NCBI GenBank assembly: GCA_016712275.1
Contig: JADJRI010000042.1
Location: 1 to 32,840, forward strand
DNA length: 32,840 bases
Direction: 5' to 3'
DNA from: Planctomycetota bacterium
GTDB taxonomy: Bacteria; Planctomycetota; Phycisphaerae; UBA1845; UTPLA1
A program made the translations under genes and the position numbers. The notes under the pieces are model-generated. The model had not been told where the DNA came from, searched no databases, and saw only the letters and a program-made list of their open reading frames with translations. Shown here piece by piece: positions 26,253 to 32,840 of the stretch. Positions within the stretch are counted from its first letter, which is position 1, and each line of letters begins with the position of its first letter.

Positions 26253-26327
26253 TCGGGGCGAGAAGATTCGAACTTCCGACCTCTTGGTCCCGGAAACCAG
26301 CCGCTTAACCAGGCTGAGCTACGCCCG
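26253..26327 (-). tRNA. tRNA-like gene, isotype unclear (Pro-like body; literal anticodon CCG), probable integration site
   Basis: The minus strand shows a T-arm (GGAAG TTCGAAT CTTCT), a D-arm with AGCCTGGTT, an anticodon loop TTCCGGG and an acceptor 3' strand CGCCCCG followed by A. CCA is not encoded. Read literally, the anticodon is CCG (Arg). However, C1:G72 with A73, the D-loop and the AGGTC variable loop are Pro-like, and a CGG anticodon would need small indels. The 5' acceptor strand is CGGGCG, one G short of a full match. D and anticodon stems each have a mismatch. These defects look like the indels seen elsewhere in the window. The 3' end faces the integrase. Confidence 0.65.
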
Positions 26328-26444
26328 TAGCGAAGCGGGTAATCATACGCCTGACCGGCGATGTTGCAAGGGTGAATGAAAGCCGGCAGGACCGCTAACC
26401 GGCCAGAGATTCTGCTGCGAACGCGTCACGCACGCGAGCGTCCG

Positions 26445-27962
26445 CTACTGAAGGCCCGACAACCTGTCCCGCAGCTTTTGCTTCGTCTTTGGGCTAATCG
26501 AATCATCCAGTAGCATCTTTCGCGCGGCAGCCAGTTTGGCCGACCGGCCGCGCGCTTCTTGATCCGTCAGTGCATCTTCGAGTAGCAGTCGGCCGGCAAG
26601 GTAATACAAATGCTGGTCTTTGCGCTGGGTGGCTTTTTCCTGAAGGGAGCCGAGGCGCAGCGCGGCCTGAGCGGCCGGTCGCAGCGTTCCGTCATTTTGA
26701 AACGCGCGCAACGACTTTGCCAATTCAGTTCGGGCTTCGATCACGTCGTTTGGCGCGCTTTTTGCCATCGACAGCAGCGTCGGCGGCAACCATGCGACAC
26801 AAACGAATGCGATGACGATGCGAGGCCACCCGCGCGGCGAACGGGGGAGGCCCTGTTTCGACGGTGACATGCTTATGACACTTGTGGATTGCGCGGTCGG
26901 TGTTCCGGGGGCTTTGGCCGTGTCGATGTCCTCGCTTCGCCGCCAATATCCCCAACTCGGCAGCGGAACCAGCACCAGCCATACGAGAATCGGCGAGACG
27001 ATGAGATGGCCCTTGGTCAACATGTCGCTCAGTATGTATCGGCCGTCGCCGGGGCCGAGGTAAGGCGATGTCTGGGCGATCACATCCATAATCACCGCGA
27101 ACCACAACACCGCGATGCCAATTCCCGCCGCAAGCATCCGCCGACGCCATGACAGCCACGTCGAAATCAACATCAGGCTCACAAACAGCTGAACGGGAGG
27201 AGCGACCCACCAGAAGCGCAACTCGTCCATGAGCAGATAGGGTGTTGGCCATCCCGCAAGCGATTGCGTGCATTTGGTTAAGGCCAACGTCGCATCGATC
27301 ATTGTGTTACTGGTGAGCCCCCAGATGACGCTGGTCTGGGCGAGGCAACCCAGGAATGCCAAAACAACGCCGCCCCGCTGCGACAACCAAACCAGCCACA
27401 GTGGAAGCACGACGAAGAGCGGGAACATGTGCATGAGCGCGTTGTGCCAGGGGTCGAAGGCATCGCCCCACCAGCCGGCCACCACCGCCAACCAGCCGAC
27501 ACGTACAAGATTCAGAAATCCGACACCACCGACACCCAGCAAAAGCCCTAGTATTTTTTTTCTGCGGCTGCATGGAAACGCAAGCACGCCCGCCACGAAA
27601 ATTGCAATCGGCTCGATGCCGCTGCACTCGGGCGTCACGTCCAGCAGTCGACTGCCCACCCAGATCTGGGTGCCGCGAATTTCAGTCGTCACGCCCATCC
27701 AGCCCGGAATTAGGTAGGCCGTTTGCGCGACGAAGGAGCGGTAGCCAACGGCGGCGTTGTTTTCCATCAGGTAGTATTCGAATGCGACGCCCACGGCGCT
27801 GACGCCGGCGAAAATCAGAATGAATCGAAAAGCGGAATGCGAGCCGGCACGTTTGCGGGCATTCGACCTACTCGCCGGTTTCCCGTCTTGATGGGTGGAT
27901 GGGGCCTGCCCTGCTGAACTATCTTCGGGCGTGCGTTGCTGATGTGAATTGCGTTTCGCCAT
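26445..27962 (-). CDS. Exosortase/archaeosortase-like membrane transpeptidase with extra C-terminal domain
   Basis: The 505-residue protein has a polar N-terminal tail (1-45) and then an exosortase core: LLDVTPECSGIEPIAIFVAG with the catalytic Cys113, LNLVRVGWLAVVAGWWG with Arg154, and FDPWHNALMHMFPLFVVLPL with His173 or His178. These are the three conserved residues of the family, which cleaves and transfers proteins bearing a C-terminal sorting signal at the inner membrane. Four more membrane segments follow (about 190-345), then a soluble helical tail (TELAKSLRAFQNDGTLRPAA, KLAAARKMLLDDSISPKTKQ) resembling TPR-like repeats. This is longer than a plain exosortase of about 180-300 residues. 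Targets are not visible here. It is divergent from sdhB. Confidence 0.85.
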   Translation of the reverse strand: MAKRNSHQQRTPEDSSAGQAPSTHQDGKPASRSNARKRAGSHSAFRFILIFAGVSAVGVAFEYYLMENNAAVGYRSFVAQTAYLIPGWMGVTTEIRGTQIWVGSRLLDVTPECSGIEPIAIFVAGVLAFPCSRRKKILGLLLGVGGVGFLNLVRVGWLAVVAGWWGDAFDPWHNALMHMFPLFVVLPLWLVWLSQRGGVVLAFLGCLAQTSVIWGLTSNTMIDATLALTKCTQSLAGWPTPYLLMDELRFWWVAPPVQLFVSLMLISTWLSWRRRMLAAGIGIAVLWFAVIMDVIAQTSPYLGPGDGRYILSDMLTKGHLIVSPILVWLVLVPLPSWGYWRRSEDIDTAKAPGTPTAQSTSVISMSPSKQGLPRSPRGWPRIVIAFVCVAWLPPTLLSMAKSAPNDVIEARTELAKSLRAFQNDGTLRPAAQAALRLGSLQEKATQRKDQHLYYLAGRLLLEDALTDQEARGRSAKLAAARKMLLDDSISPKTKQKLRDRLSGLQ

Positions 27963-28054
27963 GCGTTCCCAACACGCTTTGAAATTTCGGCGATGCCACG
28001 CATATTATGCGTCACGCCGTTGGATGGGGGCTTATTCTATCTGGTTCAACCGAT

Positions 28055-28094
28055 ATTTCGCCTCGGCGAAATTCCACAGCCGAGGGCGGCTGTG
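28055..28094. repeat. Two adjacent perfect hairpins in the exosortase-sdhB intergenic region
   Basis: ATTTCGCC-TC-GGCGAAAT (28055-28072) is followed after two bases by CACAGCCG-AGGG-CGGCTGTG (28075-28094), each with 8-bp perfect stems. No T-tract follows either. They may be a dispersed intergenic repeat unit or a bidirectional structure; other genome copies would decide. Confidence 0.7.
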
Positions 28095-28178
28095 CTACAT
28101 CAAACATTACCAGCTTCCAATTCGAATAGTGCAATGTGAAACATGTATTTCGAGGCGGGGCATCGTAATTATCGCCGT

Positions 28179-28208
28179 TTGCGACATTCTGCCGATTCGT
28201 TCTATAAT
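28179..28208 (+). promoter_or_regulatory. Promoter of the sdhB transcript
   Basis: TTGCGA (28179-28184) and a perfect TATAAT (28203-28208) lie 18 bases apart, about 50 bases before the ATG at 28257. This rules against the longer upstream reading frame starting at 28143. Confidence 0.65.
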
Positions 28209-28256
28209 CCGACTGACGGCAGAAAACTAAACTCGAATCCCCGGAGCAATCTCCAC

Positions 28257-29175
28257 ATGGCGTCACACGCAGCGGCTTCCCACGGTTCTCATACGGATGC
28301 ACAAGGCCACGCCGGTTCCCACGGCCACGAGGAACACCGGCATTTAGAACATGGCGGCAAGGTTCATTTTCGCATCGCCCGTCAGGACAAGCCCGGTGGC
28401 TCGCGCTACTATCAAACCTTTGCCGTCGATCATGTGCCGGGTATGAACGTCATTTCGGCGCTTCAATCAATCGCCAAAGACCCGACACCGCTGGGAAATG
28501 ACAAATCGGTCACGCCGGTTGTGTGGGATTGCAACTGCCTTGAGGAAGTGTGCGGCGCTTGCACGATGGTCATTAACGGCCGCGTACGGCAGGCGTGCAG
28601 CGCGTTGGTTGACAACCTCGATCGCAACAGCGGCGGCGAAATCGAGCTGGAGCCGATGTCAAAGTTTCCGGTGGTGCGCGACTTGATGGTCGATCGCTCG
28701 CGCATGTTCCGCGGACTCAAACGCGTGAACGCATGGATTCCGGTGGACGGCTATTACGACGCCGGGCCGGGACCGGCACAAAGCCCCGAAGCACAGGAAG
28801 AGTCCTATCCGCTTTCGGAATGCATGACTTGCGGCTGTTGCATGGAAGTGTGTCCGCAGTATGTAAAGGTAGAGCTCGAGCGAAATACGGGCGAAACCGA
28901 CGAAGAATTCCATGCCCGCGAGCACGCCGCCATCGACAAAGAGTTCATCGGACCGGCGGTCATTTCGCAGGCCATTCTTTTTAATACCCACCCGACCGGG
29001 CAGATGAGCAAGGGACCGCGGCTCGAAGGGCTGATGGGGCCGGGCGGCATCACCGATTGCGGCAACGCAAAACTGCGTCAAGGTCTGCCCGAAGAATATT
29101 CCGCTGACGCGTTCGATCGCCAAGGCCGGCCGTGACACGACCATACATGCCATCAAGCAATGGCTCACGAAATAG
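28257..29175 (+). CDS. sdhB: Succinate dehydrogenase/fumarate reductase iron-sulfur subunit, one frameshift
   Basis: The ATG at 28257 follows a good promoter, with GGAG 11 bases upstream. A His-rich tail of about 33 residues (GSHTDAQGHAGSHGHEEHRH) precedes the domain. The [2Fe-2S] ligands are Cys94, 99, 102 and 114 (CLEEVCGACTMVINGRVRQA). The [4Fe-4S] ligands are Cys189, 192, 195 and 199 (SECMTCGCCMEVCP). After DCGNA the frame breaks at the A-run 29069-29072; moving it restores NCVKVCPKNIPLTRSIAKAG and stop at 29175, giving the remaining cluster ligands. The unshifted frame ends at 29135 without them. It passes electrons from flavin to quinone in complex II. sdhA and sdhC are not in the window. 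Confidence 0.9.
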
Positions 29176-29181
29176 ATTCTC

Positions 29182-29538
29182 ATGCAGGATTTGGCGACAT
29201 CGGAAGGCGCGCGGCGCGGCAAATCGAAATATGCCGCGGCGGCGGTGATTGCGCTCGTCCTTGCACTATTCGGCGGCTACCTCTGGTGGATCAGCGGCGT
29301 TTTGCCCGTCGTTGAGCGATTCCCGAACGGCAAGCCTCAAACCACCGGCTATGTGAAGCGATACGGCACGAAGTATGAGAAGATCGGCCGATGGACGACG
29401 TTTTACGCGGACGAGCGCAAGGCTTCCGAGGGGCTTTATGAGCGGGGACAAAAGGTGCCGGAAAGCTGGCACTATTGGGATTCATCAGGAAAAGAACTGG
29501 ATTCGGATGTGGCCACCGGTTCGACAGCCGGCCCATAA
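29182..29538 (+). CDS. Small membrane-anchored protein with MORN-like repeats
   Basis: The ATG at 29182 is six bases after the corrected sdhB stop, so the two genes are probably co-transcribed. Residues 18-38 form one membrane helix (AAAAVIALVLALFGGYLWWI), after a basic N-terminus, so the rest should lie outside the cytoplasm. The remainder resembles MORN-variant repeats: FPNGKPQTTGYVKRYGTKYE, then GRWTTFYADERKASEGLYER, then WHYWDSSGKEL, the 'G.W..yy.nG....g.y..G...G.w..yd..G' pattern. Function is unknown; the pairing with sdhB may be incidental. Confidence 0.75.
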   Translation: MQDLATSEGARRGKSKYAAAAVIALVLALFGGYLWWISGVLPVVERFPNGKPQTTGYVKRYGTKYEKIGRWTTFYADERKASEGLYERGQKVPESWHYWDSSGKELDSDVATGSTAGP

Positions 29539-29564
29539 TCGCTTTTTTGGAAGCTCGATCTGGT

Positions 29565-31832
29565 TCAGTCAGAGCGCTTTTCCTCTTCGAGAACTTCCAG
29601 CGAAAGACGTGTGATCTTTGCGGAAGTACCAGTCACGCGAATCGACGGTCGCACATAAACCGCCTCTTCCGGACAATAAAAGCCGACCGATGACTCTCCA
29701 TTAATGAGTGGTGCTTGAAGGGATGCCATCGGCTTGCCTAACGCGGTCGCTGATGTGAACGCCTCGAAGTGAATGGAAGCGGTCGCATCCCGCGGCAACT
29801 CGGTCATGATGTGAAGGAGGTAGCGCCGCCGAGGATCTGTTCGCAATTCTTCGGGTATGCGATTATCGCCGAGGAATTCTAGATGGAACTCGCCATCCGC
29901 GTTCTTGTTGAATGATAAATGGGTGAATAAGTCGTGCGTCGCCACCGGCTCCATTCGACAGTCCACCGCGTCGATTCGATAAAGATCGATTTTGTGGGCG
30001 GGACGAAAATACTCGTTGCCACACTCTTGGGAATTGGTTAGTCGGTGCAGTATCTCGCGCGTGCGCGTTCTGAATTCACTCTTGTATCGCGTTTGCAATA
30101 CCGGACGCAGTTCCATTCCGTGAATGTGAACCACACCTGATTGGCGCGGAGAAAGCGACGCAAAGAATTGTGCGCTGATCGCCTCCGGCAGGCGGCTGAC
30201 CGATCGACTCAACTTGGCCGGATGAACGACCAGTTCATTCTTGATAGCAGGGTGAACCAGTGCGTCAAACTCGGCAATTTGCCGCTGAATCGGGTGAGAA
30301 GTGAAATAGGACGGATTCTCAATATAGTGAAAGAAGCCTGCTTTCGCGATTCCTCTCCAGTTGATTGCCGGCAGTTCATTTGCGGTCAACATGTTCTCTG
30401 GGCGACGTCCGTACTTTTCCTTCGGAAACGCTGAGTACCAGAGCGGACGTGCGCGCTGTGAGAGATGACCAGACACCAAGATCAGCGGAGTGTTTTGGGA
30501 GTTGGCCTCGATGGCAGCACGATTCATGTGACGTGCGTAGTAAGATCGATAGAGGTACGACGCCAGCGCATTAGGACCCCGCAGGTAGGTAAGCGGCGAC
30601 AATGCAATTATCGTGATGAGGGCGCCCCGCGCCATTGAGATCCACTTCCGCGACCGAATGCGAGCGATCATTGCTCCCAGCACGCATGTCACAGCGACTG
30701 ACATGGCCGTGATTAGAAACGGAAAGGCGGGGATATAGTAGCGTGCCTGTATTCGGGGCGGATAGTAATGCGTGAAGCTGTAAGTTCCCAGTGTCGAGAA
30801 CAAATAGAACCAAGCACCGAACAATAAAACAACCCAGGGCATGCGGCGTACAAACGGAAATACGAGGACGGCTCCCAGAAATACGAATTTGAGCCAAAGT
30901 GGAAAGTACTCCTCGCCAAGGCGCTCGTGAGACGCGACGAGGCGATTCAACGGGTTGAAACCGCCGTCAATGTGGAAATTGCGCACTTTTTCCAGGTCCT
31001 GTTCCTTACTCGTCCAACCCAGCCTGAAGAACTTCGGGTTTCCCGTGAGGTAGGCAAGCATTTTGTACTCAAAGCCGAATACCATCGCGAAACCAAGTAG
31101 AAAGCACGTTCCTGTCAAGAGGCCTCCGAGTAAACGAGATGAACGGCGCATGCCCGGCCTGATGCCTACAGAATTATCACGGCCATCGGCGCTTGGCACC
31201 GACTGATTCACCGGTCGAGATGCGGACCGCCGCGACCATTTGAATTCGGCCACAAGCCAGGCCATGAAATAGAACGGAAGAGCGGTCAGCCCGCTCTCTT
31301 TTGCCATATACGCACCGCCCACCGCGAGGCCGCACAGCAACATGAATACCGTTGCCAAAAGAAGCCGCCCGCGCTCCCGCATTTCGTAAGCCTTGATAAA
31401 CGCGAGTAAGGACAGAACAAAAAAGATCGCAATCAGGAAATCAGGATAGATACCGGTGCTAAAGGCCACAAAAAGAGGAAACATCGCCGTCGTCCAAGCC
31501 GCCAGCAGGCCTGCAAAGCGATTGCATACCTTTACCGCCAAGACGTATGTCAGGAGGATGAGTATTTGATGCGCCACGACGTAGGACGCAGCCATGATAT
31601 GCACGTTGGCCCGGGACATCGCACCAAAAATGCAATTCCAAGCGAGGACCGAAAGACGCGTTGCGCCCAGCAGCGGGGATTTATCAATGCAACCTTCGTC
31701 CAGCACTTTTGCGGCGGCATCGAAATACTCCACGTCATCGCTGGCGTAAAATCCGGTGTAAAAAAAGAGATCGGCCGCCGCGGCCAGCAGCAAAATGCAG
31801 CATAGCCATTTGCAGGCCCGCGCGCGAGTCAA
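29565..31832 (-). CDS. GT-C (ArnT/PMT-like) membrane glycosyltransferase
   Basis: This 755-residue protein has an N-terminal membrane helix followed by the loop FYASDDVEYFDAAAKVLDEG, whose Asp-Asp pair fits the catalytic site of GT-C enzymes that use lipid-linked sugars. About ten membrane helices follow to residue about 420 (FAGLLAAWTTAMFPLFVAFS, FLIAIFFVLSLLAFIKAYEM, FLGAVLVFPFVRRMPWVVLL). A large soluble extracytoplasmic domain (about 430-755) comes last. The listed start is a TTG; the frame is open upstream to a position after an out-of-frame ATG, so another indel may hide the true start. Sugar and acceptor are unknown. Convergent with the MORN-like gene. Confidence 0.82.
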   Translation of the reverse strand: MTRARACKWLCCILLLAAAADLFFYTGFYASDDVEYFDAAAKVLDEGCIDKSPLLGATRLSVLAWNCIFGAMSRANVHIMAASYVVAHQILILLTYVLAVKVCNRFAGLLAAWTTAMFPLFVAFSTGIYPDFLIAIFFVLSLLAFIKAYEMRERGRLLLATVFMLLCGLAVGGAYMAKESGLTALPFYFMAWLVAEFKWSRRSASRPVNQSVPSADGRDNSVGIRPGMRRSSRLLGGLLTGTCFLLGFAMVFGFEYKMLAYLTGNPKFFRLGWTSKEQDLEKVRNFHIDGGFNPLNRLVASHERLGEEYFPLWLKFVFLGAVLVFPFVRRMPWVVLLFGAWFYLFSTLGTYSFTHYYPPRIQARYYIPAFPFLITAMSVAVTCVLGAMIARIRSRKWISMARGALITIIALSPLTYLRGPNALASYLYRSYYARHMNRAAIEANSQNTPLILVSGHLSQRARPLWYSAFPKEKYGRRPENMLTANELPAINWRGIAKAGFFHYIENPSYFTSHPIQRQIAEFDALVHPAIKNELVVHPAKLSRSVSRLPEAISAQFFASLSPRQSGVVHIHGMELRPVLQTRYKSEFRTRTREILHRLTNSQECGNEYFRPAHKIDLYRIDAVDCRMEPVATHDLFTHLSFNKNADGEFHLEFLGDNRIPEELRTDPRRRYLLHIMTELPRDATASIHFEAFTSATALGKPMASLQAPLINGESSVGFYCPEEAVYVRPSIRVTGTSAKITRLSLEVLEEEKRSD

Positions 31833-32052
31833 TCCGGCGGCGAGTGCGTTATTGTCTTCTCTATTTTGGACGGAATCGACTGTTGCGGCGATGGATGAGG
31901 ACGCATAAGTCTTTCAACTCGAAGCGAGTATGTGCCAAAATGACGCGAGGCTGGATATCACATCGATGATAACAGGACATCGGGATGCGTCCCATACCGG
32001 CGAATGGCTCTCGTGCTTGGCACGGCGGGTTCGCGTCGGATATGCTCTTTGA

Positions 32053-32840
32053 ATGAAGCTTGCGACGAAGTCGCCAATTCGCAATTCAGGACAAGACCAC
32101 GAGACAGGCGATACGGGCGCTCCACAAACGCCACGAGTTCTCTGGAAAGTCGTTCGCACGATCATACCGATTTCGCTGCTCACGTTTGTTTTTCTGACGA
32201 CGGATTGGTCCGCACTGGTGCAAACCGCCGGCCGCGCTCACTCGACGCCGCTCATCGGGGCCTTCATGCTTTACCAAGTCGCCATTCTGATTCAGGGATC
32301 GCGCTGGCATGTTCTGATTTCGGCCGATGGCGGAAATTGGCCATGGAAACGGGTGCAATGGACCAACTACACATCAACTTTCTTCGACGGCTTCACACCC
32401 GGAAAACTCGGCAGCGACGCCTTTCGTGTGGCGTGCTTTCGTGATACCGGCAAAATCCACCATCTAGTCATTTCCCTTCTGACACTTCGGCTGCACGGCA
32501 TGGCGGCAAGTTTTTTCATGGCGGCCATCGTCGGCACGATCGTGCTATCGATAAAGCACGGTTGGCTGAAGGTGGCTCTGCCGAGCGCGCTGGCGGCTAT
32601 TGCATTTGCAGTTCTTCTAGGGATTTCGTATCGATTCGTGCGAAAGGGAACACTCCACGTCAAATACAATAACACGGGGATCAAGCAGAAATCGCGGTTC
32701 AGGTTTCACGGGCGCATGACGCCGTGAAGGCTATTTTTGCTGACTCAAGAACACTGCATCGTTCGAATGTGCTCGTGCTGATTTACACCGTTTTGCTGGT
32801 GTCAACTTACTGGCTCACGGGCCTTGCTTTCGGAATGACG
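32053..32840 (+). CDS. Lysylphosphatidylglycerol-synthase-TM-like (UPF0104) membrane protein, frameshifted, cut by right edge
   Basis: From ATG 32053 the protein has a polar tail, then membrane helices (IIPISLLTFVFLTTDWSALV, PLIGAFMLYQVAILIQGSRW). The family signature follows: a polar NYTSTFFDGFTPGKLGSDAF and RVACFRDTGKIHHLVISLLT. More helices come after (LALPSALAAIAFAVLLGIS region). This matches the LPG_synthase_TM/UPF0104 family, flippase-like inner-membrane proteins often linked to cell-surface lipid or glycan genes. At the A-run 32689-32691 one missing A restores KIAVQVSRAHDAVKAIFADS and LIYTVLLVSTYWLTGLAFGM, which stays open to the edge. Unshifted, it would stop at 32727. It is divergent from the glycosyltransferase. 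Confidence 0.8.

Larger units (their letters stand above)
14586..26253. mobile_element. Integrated element (integrase, prim-pol replication genes, methyltransferase, cargo module)
   Basis: The right end is placed at the 3' end of the tRNA gene beside the integrase. The left end is not resolved: the last clear element gene is the ParB-methyltransferase, and the cut DHFR-like gene (homology ends about 14050) and the HARE fragment (14361-14570) bracket a likely junction. No copy of the tRNA 3' end was found to the left by eye. There are no capsid, terminase, tail or conjugation genes, so it is a satellite- or genomic-island-type element, or an incomplete prophage. Confidence 0.6.

Noticed and set aside
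28143..28256. Longer start for sdhB at 28143
   Set aside because: The TATAAT at 28203-28208 lies inside this extension and the added residues have no similarity pattern.
28318..28360. Repetitive sequence at the start of sdhB as a CRISPR-like or tandem repeat
   Set aside because: The repetition follows from His/Gly/Ser codons; there are no repeat-spacer units.

Overview
The window looks like a bacterial chromosome of the Planctomycetes, probably from a metagenomic or long-read assembly. Support comes from gene content: a DUF1580 DNA-binding protein beside a tyrosine integrase, a fragment of the HARE-HTH type, an exosortase-like membrane enzyme, a Reg_prop propeller protein and a zf-trcl zinc-ribbon protein. 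GC content is moderate to high, genes are mostly single or in short runs, and many starts lack a clear Shine-Dalgarno site. No rRNA gene or CRISPR array was seen.

Layout. (1) 1-7.6 kb is accessory chromosome: an AlkD-like protein cut by the left edge, two VOC/glyoxalase proteins, a YqcC-domain membrane protein, a DUF1801 protein divergent from a LapA-like fragment, peptidase E, a seven-bladed propeller protein, a histidine phosphatase and a zinc-ribbon protein. (2) 7.7-14.1 kb is a patchwork of small minus-strand genes and remnants: a second AlkD-like gene, a run of unknown genes with a YdeI-like gene interrupted by exactly 60 T, a TMEM175-type channel, an SDR oxidoreductase, a dihydrofolate-reductase-family fragment and two copies of an unrecognised gene end. 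(3) About 14.4-26.3 kb is an integrated element. Its right end is an integrase gene next to a tRNA gene. Leftward come a terminator, DUF1580, an AEP-type primase-polymerase, a DUF3987 protein, three coupled small genes, an accessory module, a structural-like protein and a ParB-domain DNA methyltransferase. (4) 26.4-32.8 kb is chromosome again: exosortase, sdhB followed by a small membrane gene, a GT-C glycosyltransferase and a lysylphosphatidylglycerol-synthase-like flippase running off the right edge.

The element's replication genes (primase, DUF3987, acidic protein, 113-aa protein, zinc ribbon) are read in one direction, several with overlapping stop/start codons. The accessory module (16.7-20.1 kb) is AT-richer. 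It has its own promoter with an operator-like inverted repeat, a MerR-like regulator, a small basic protein and a papain/C39-like cysteine-protease-type protein, which converge on an unrecognised 390-aa gene. This module is the best candidate here for an undescribed system, perhaps defence or element maintenance, but no function can be read from sequence alone.

An important caution: at least 14 single- or double-base frameshifts break otherwise well-formed genes, several of them in homopolymer runs and including sdhB, the integrase and the primase. Together with the 60-T run this suggests uncorrected sequencing or assembly error more than true gene decay. Broken genes are therefore given as whole genes with the shift positions stated.
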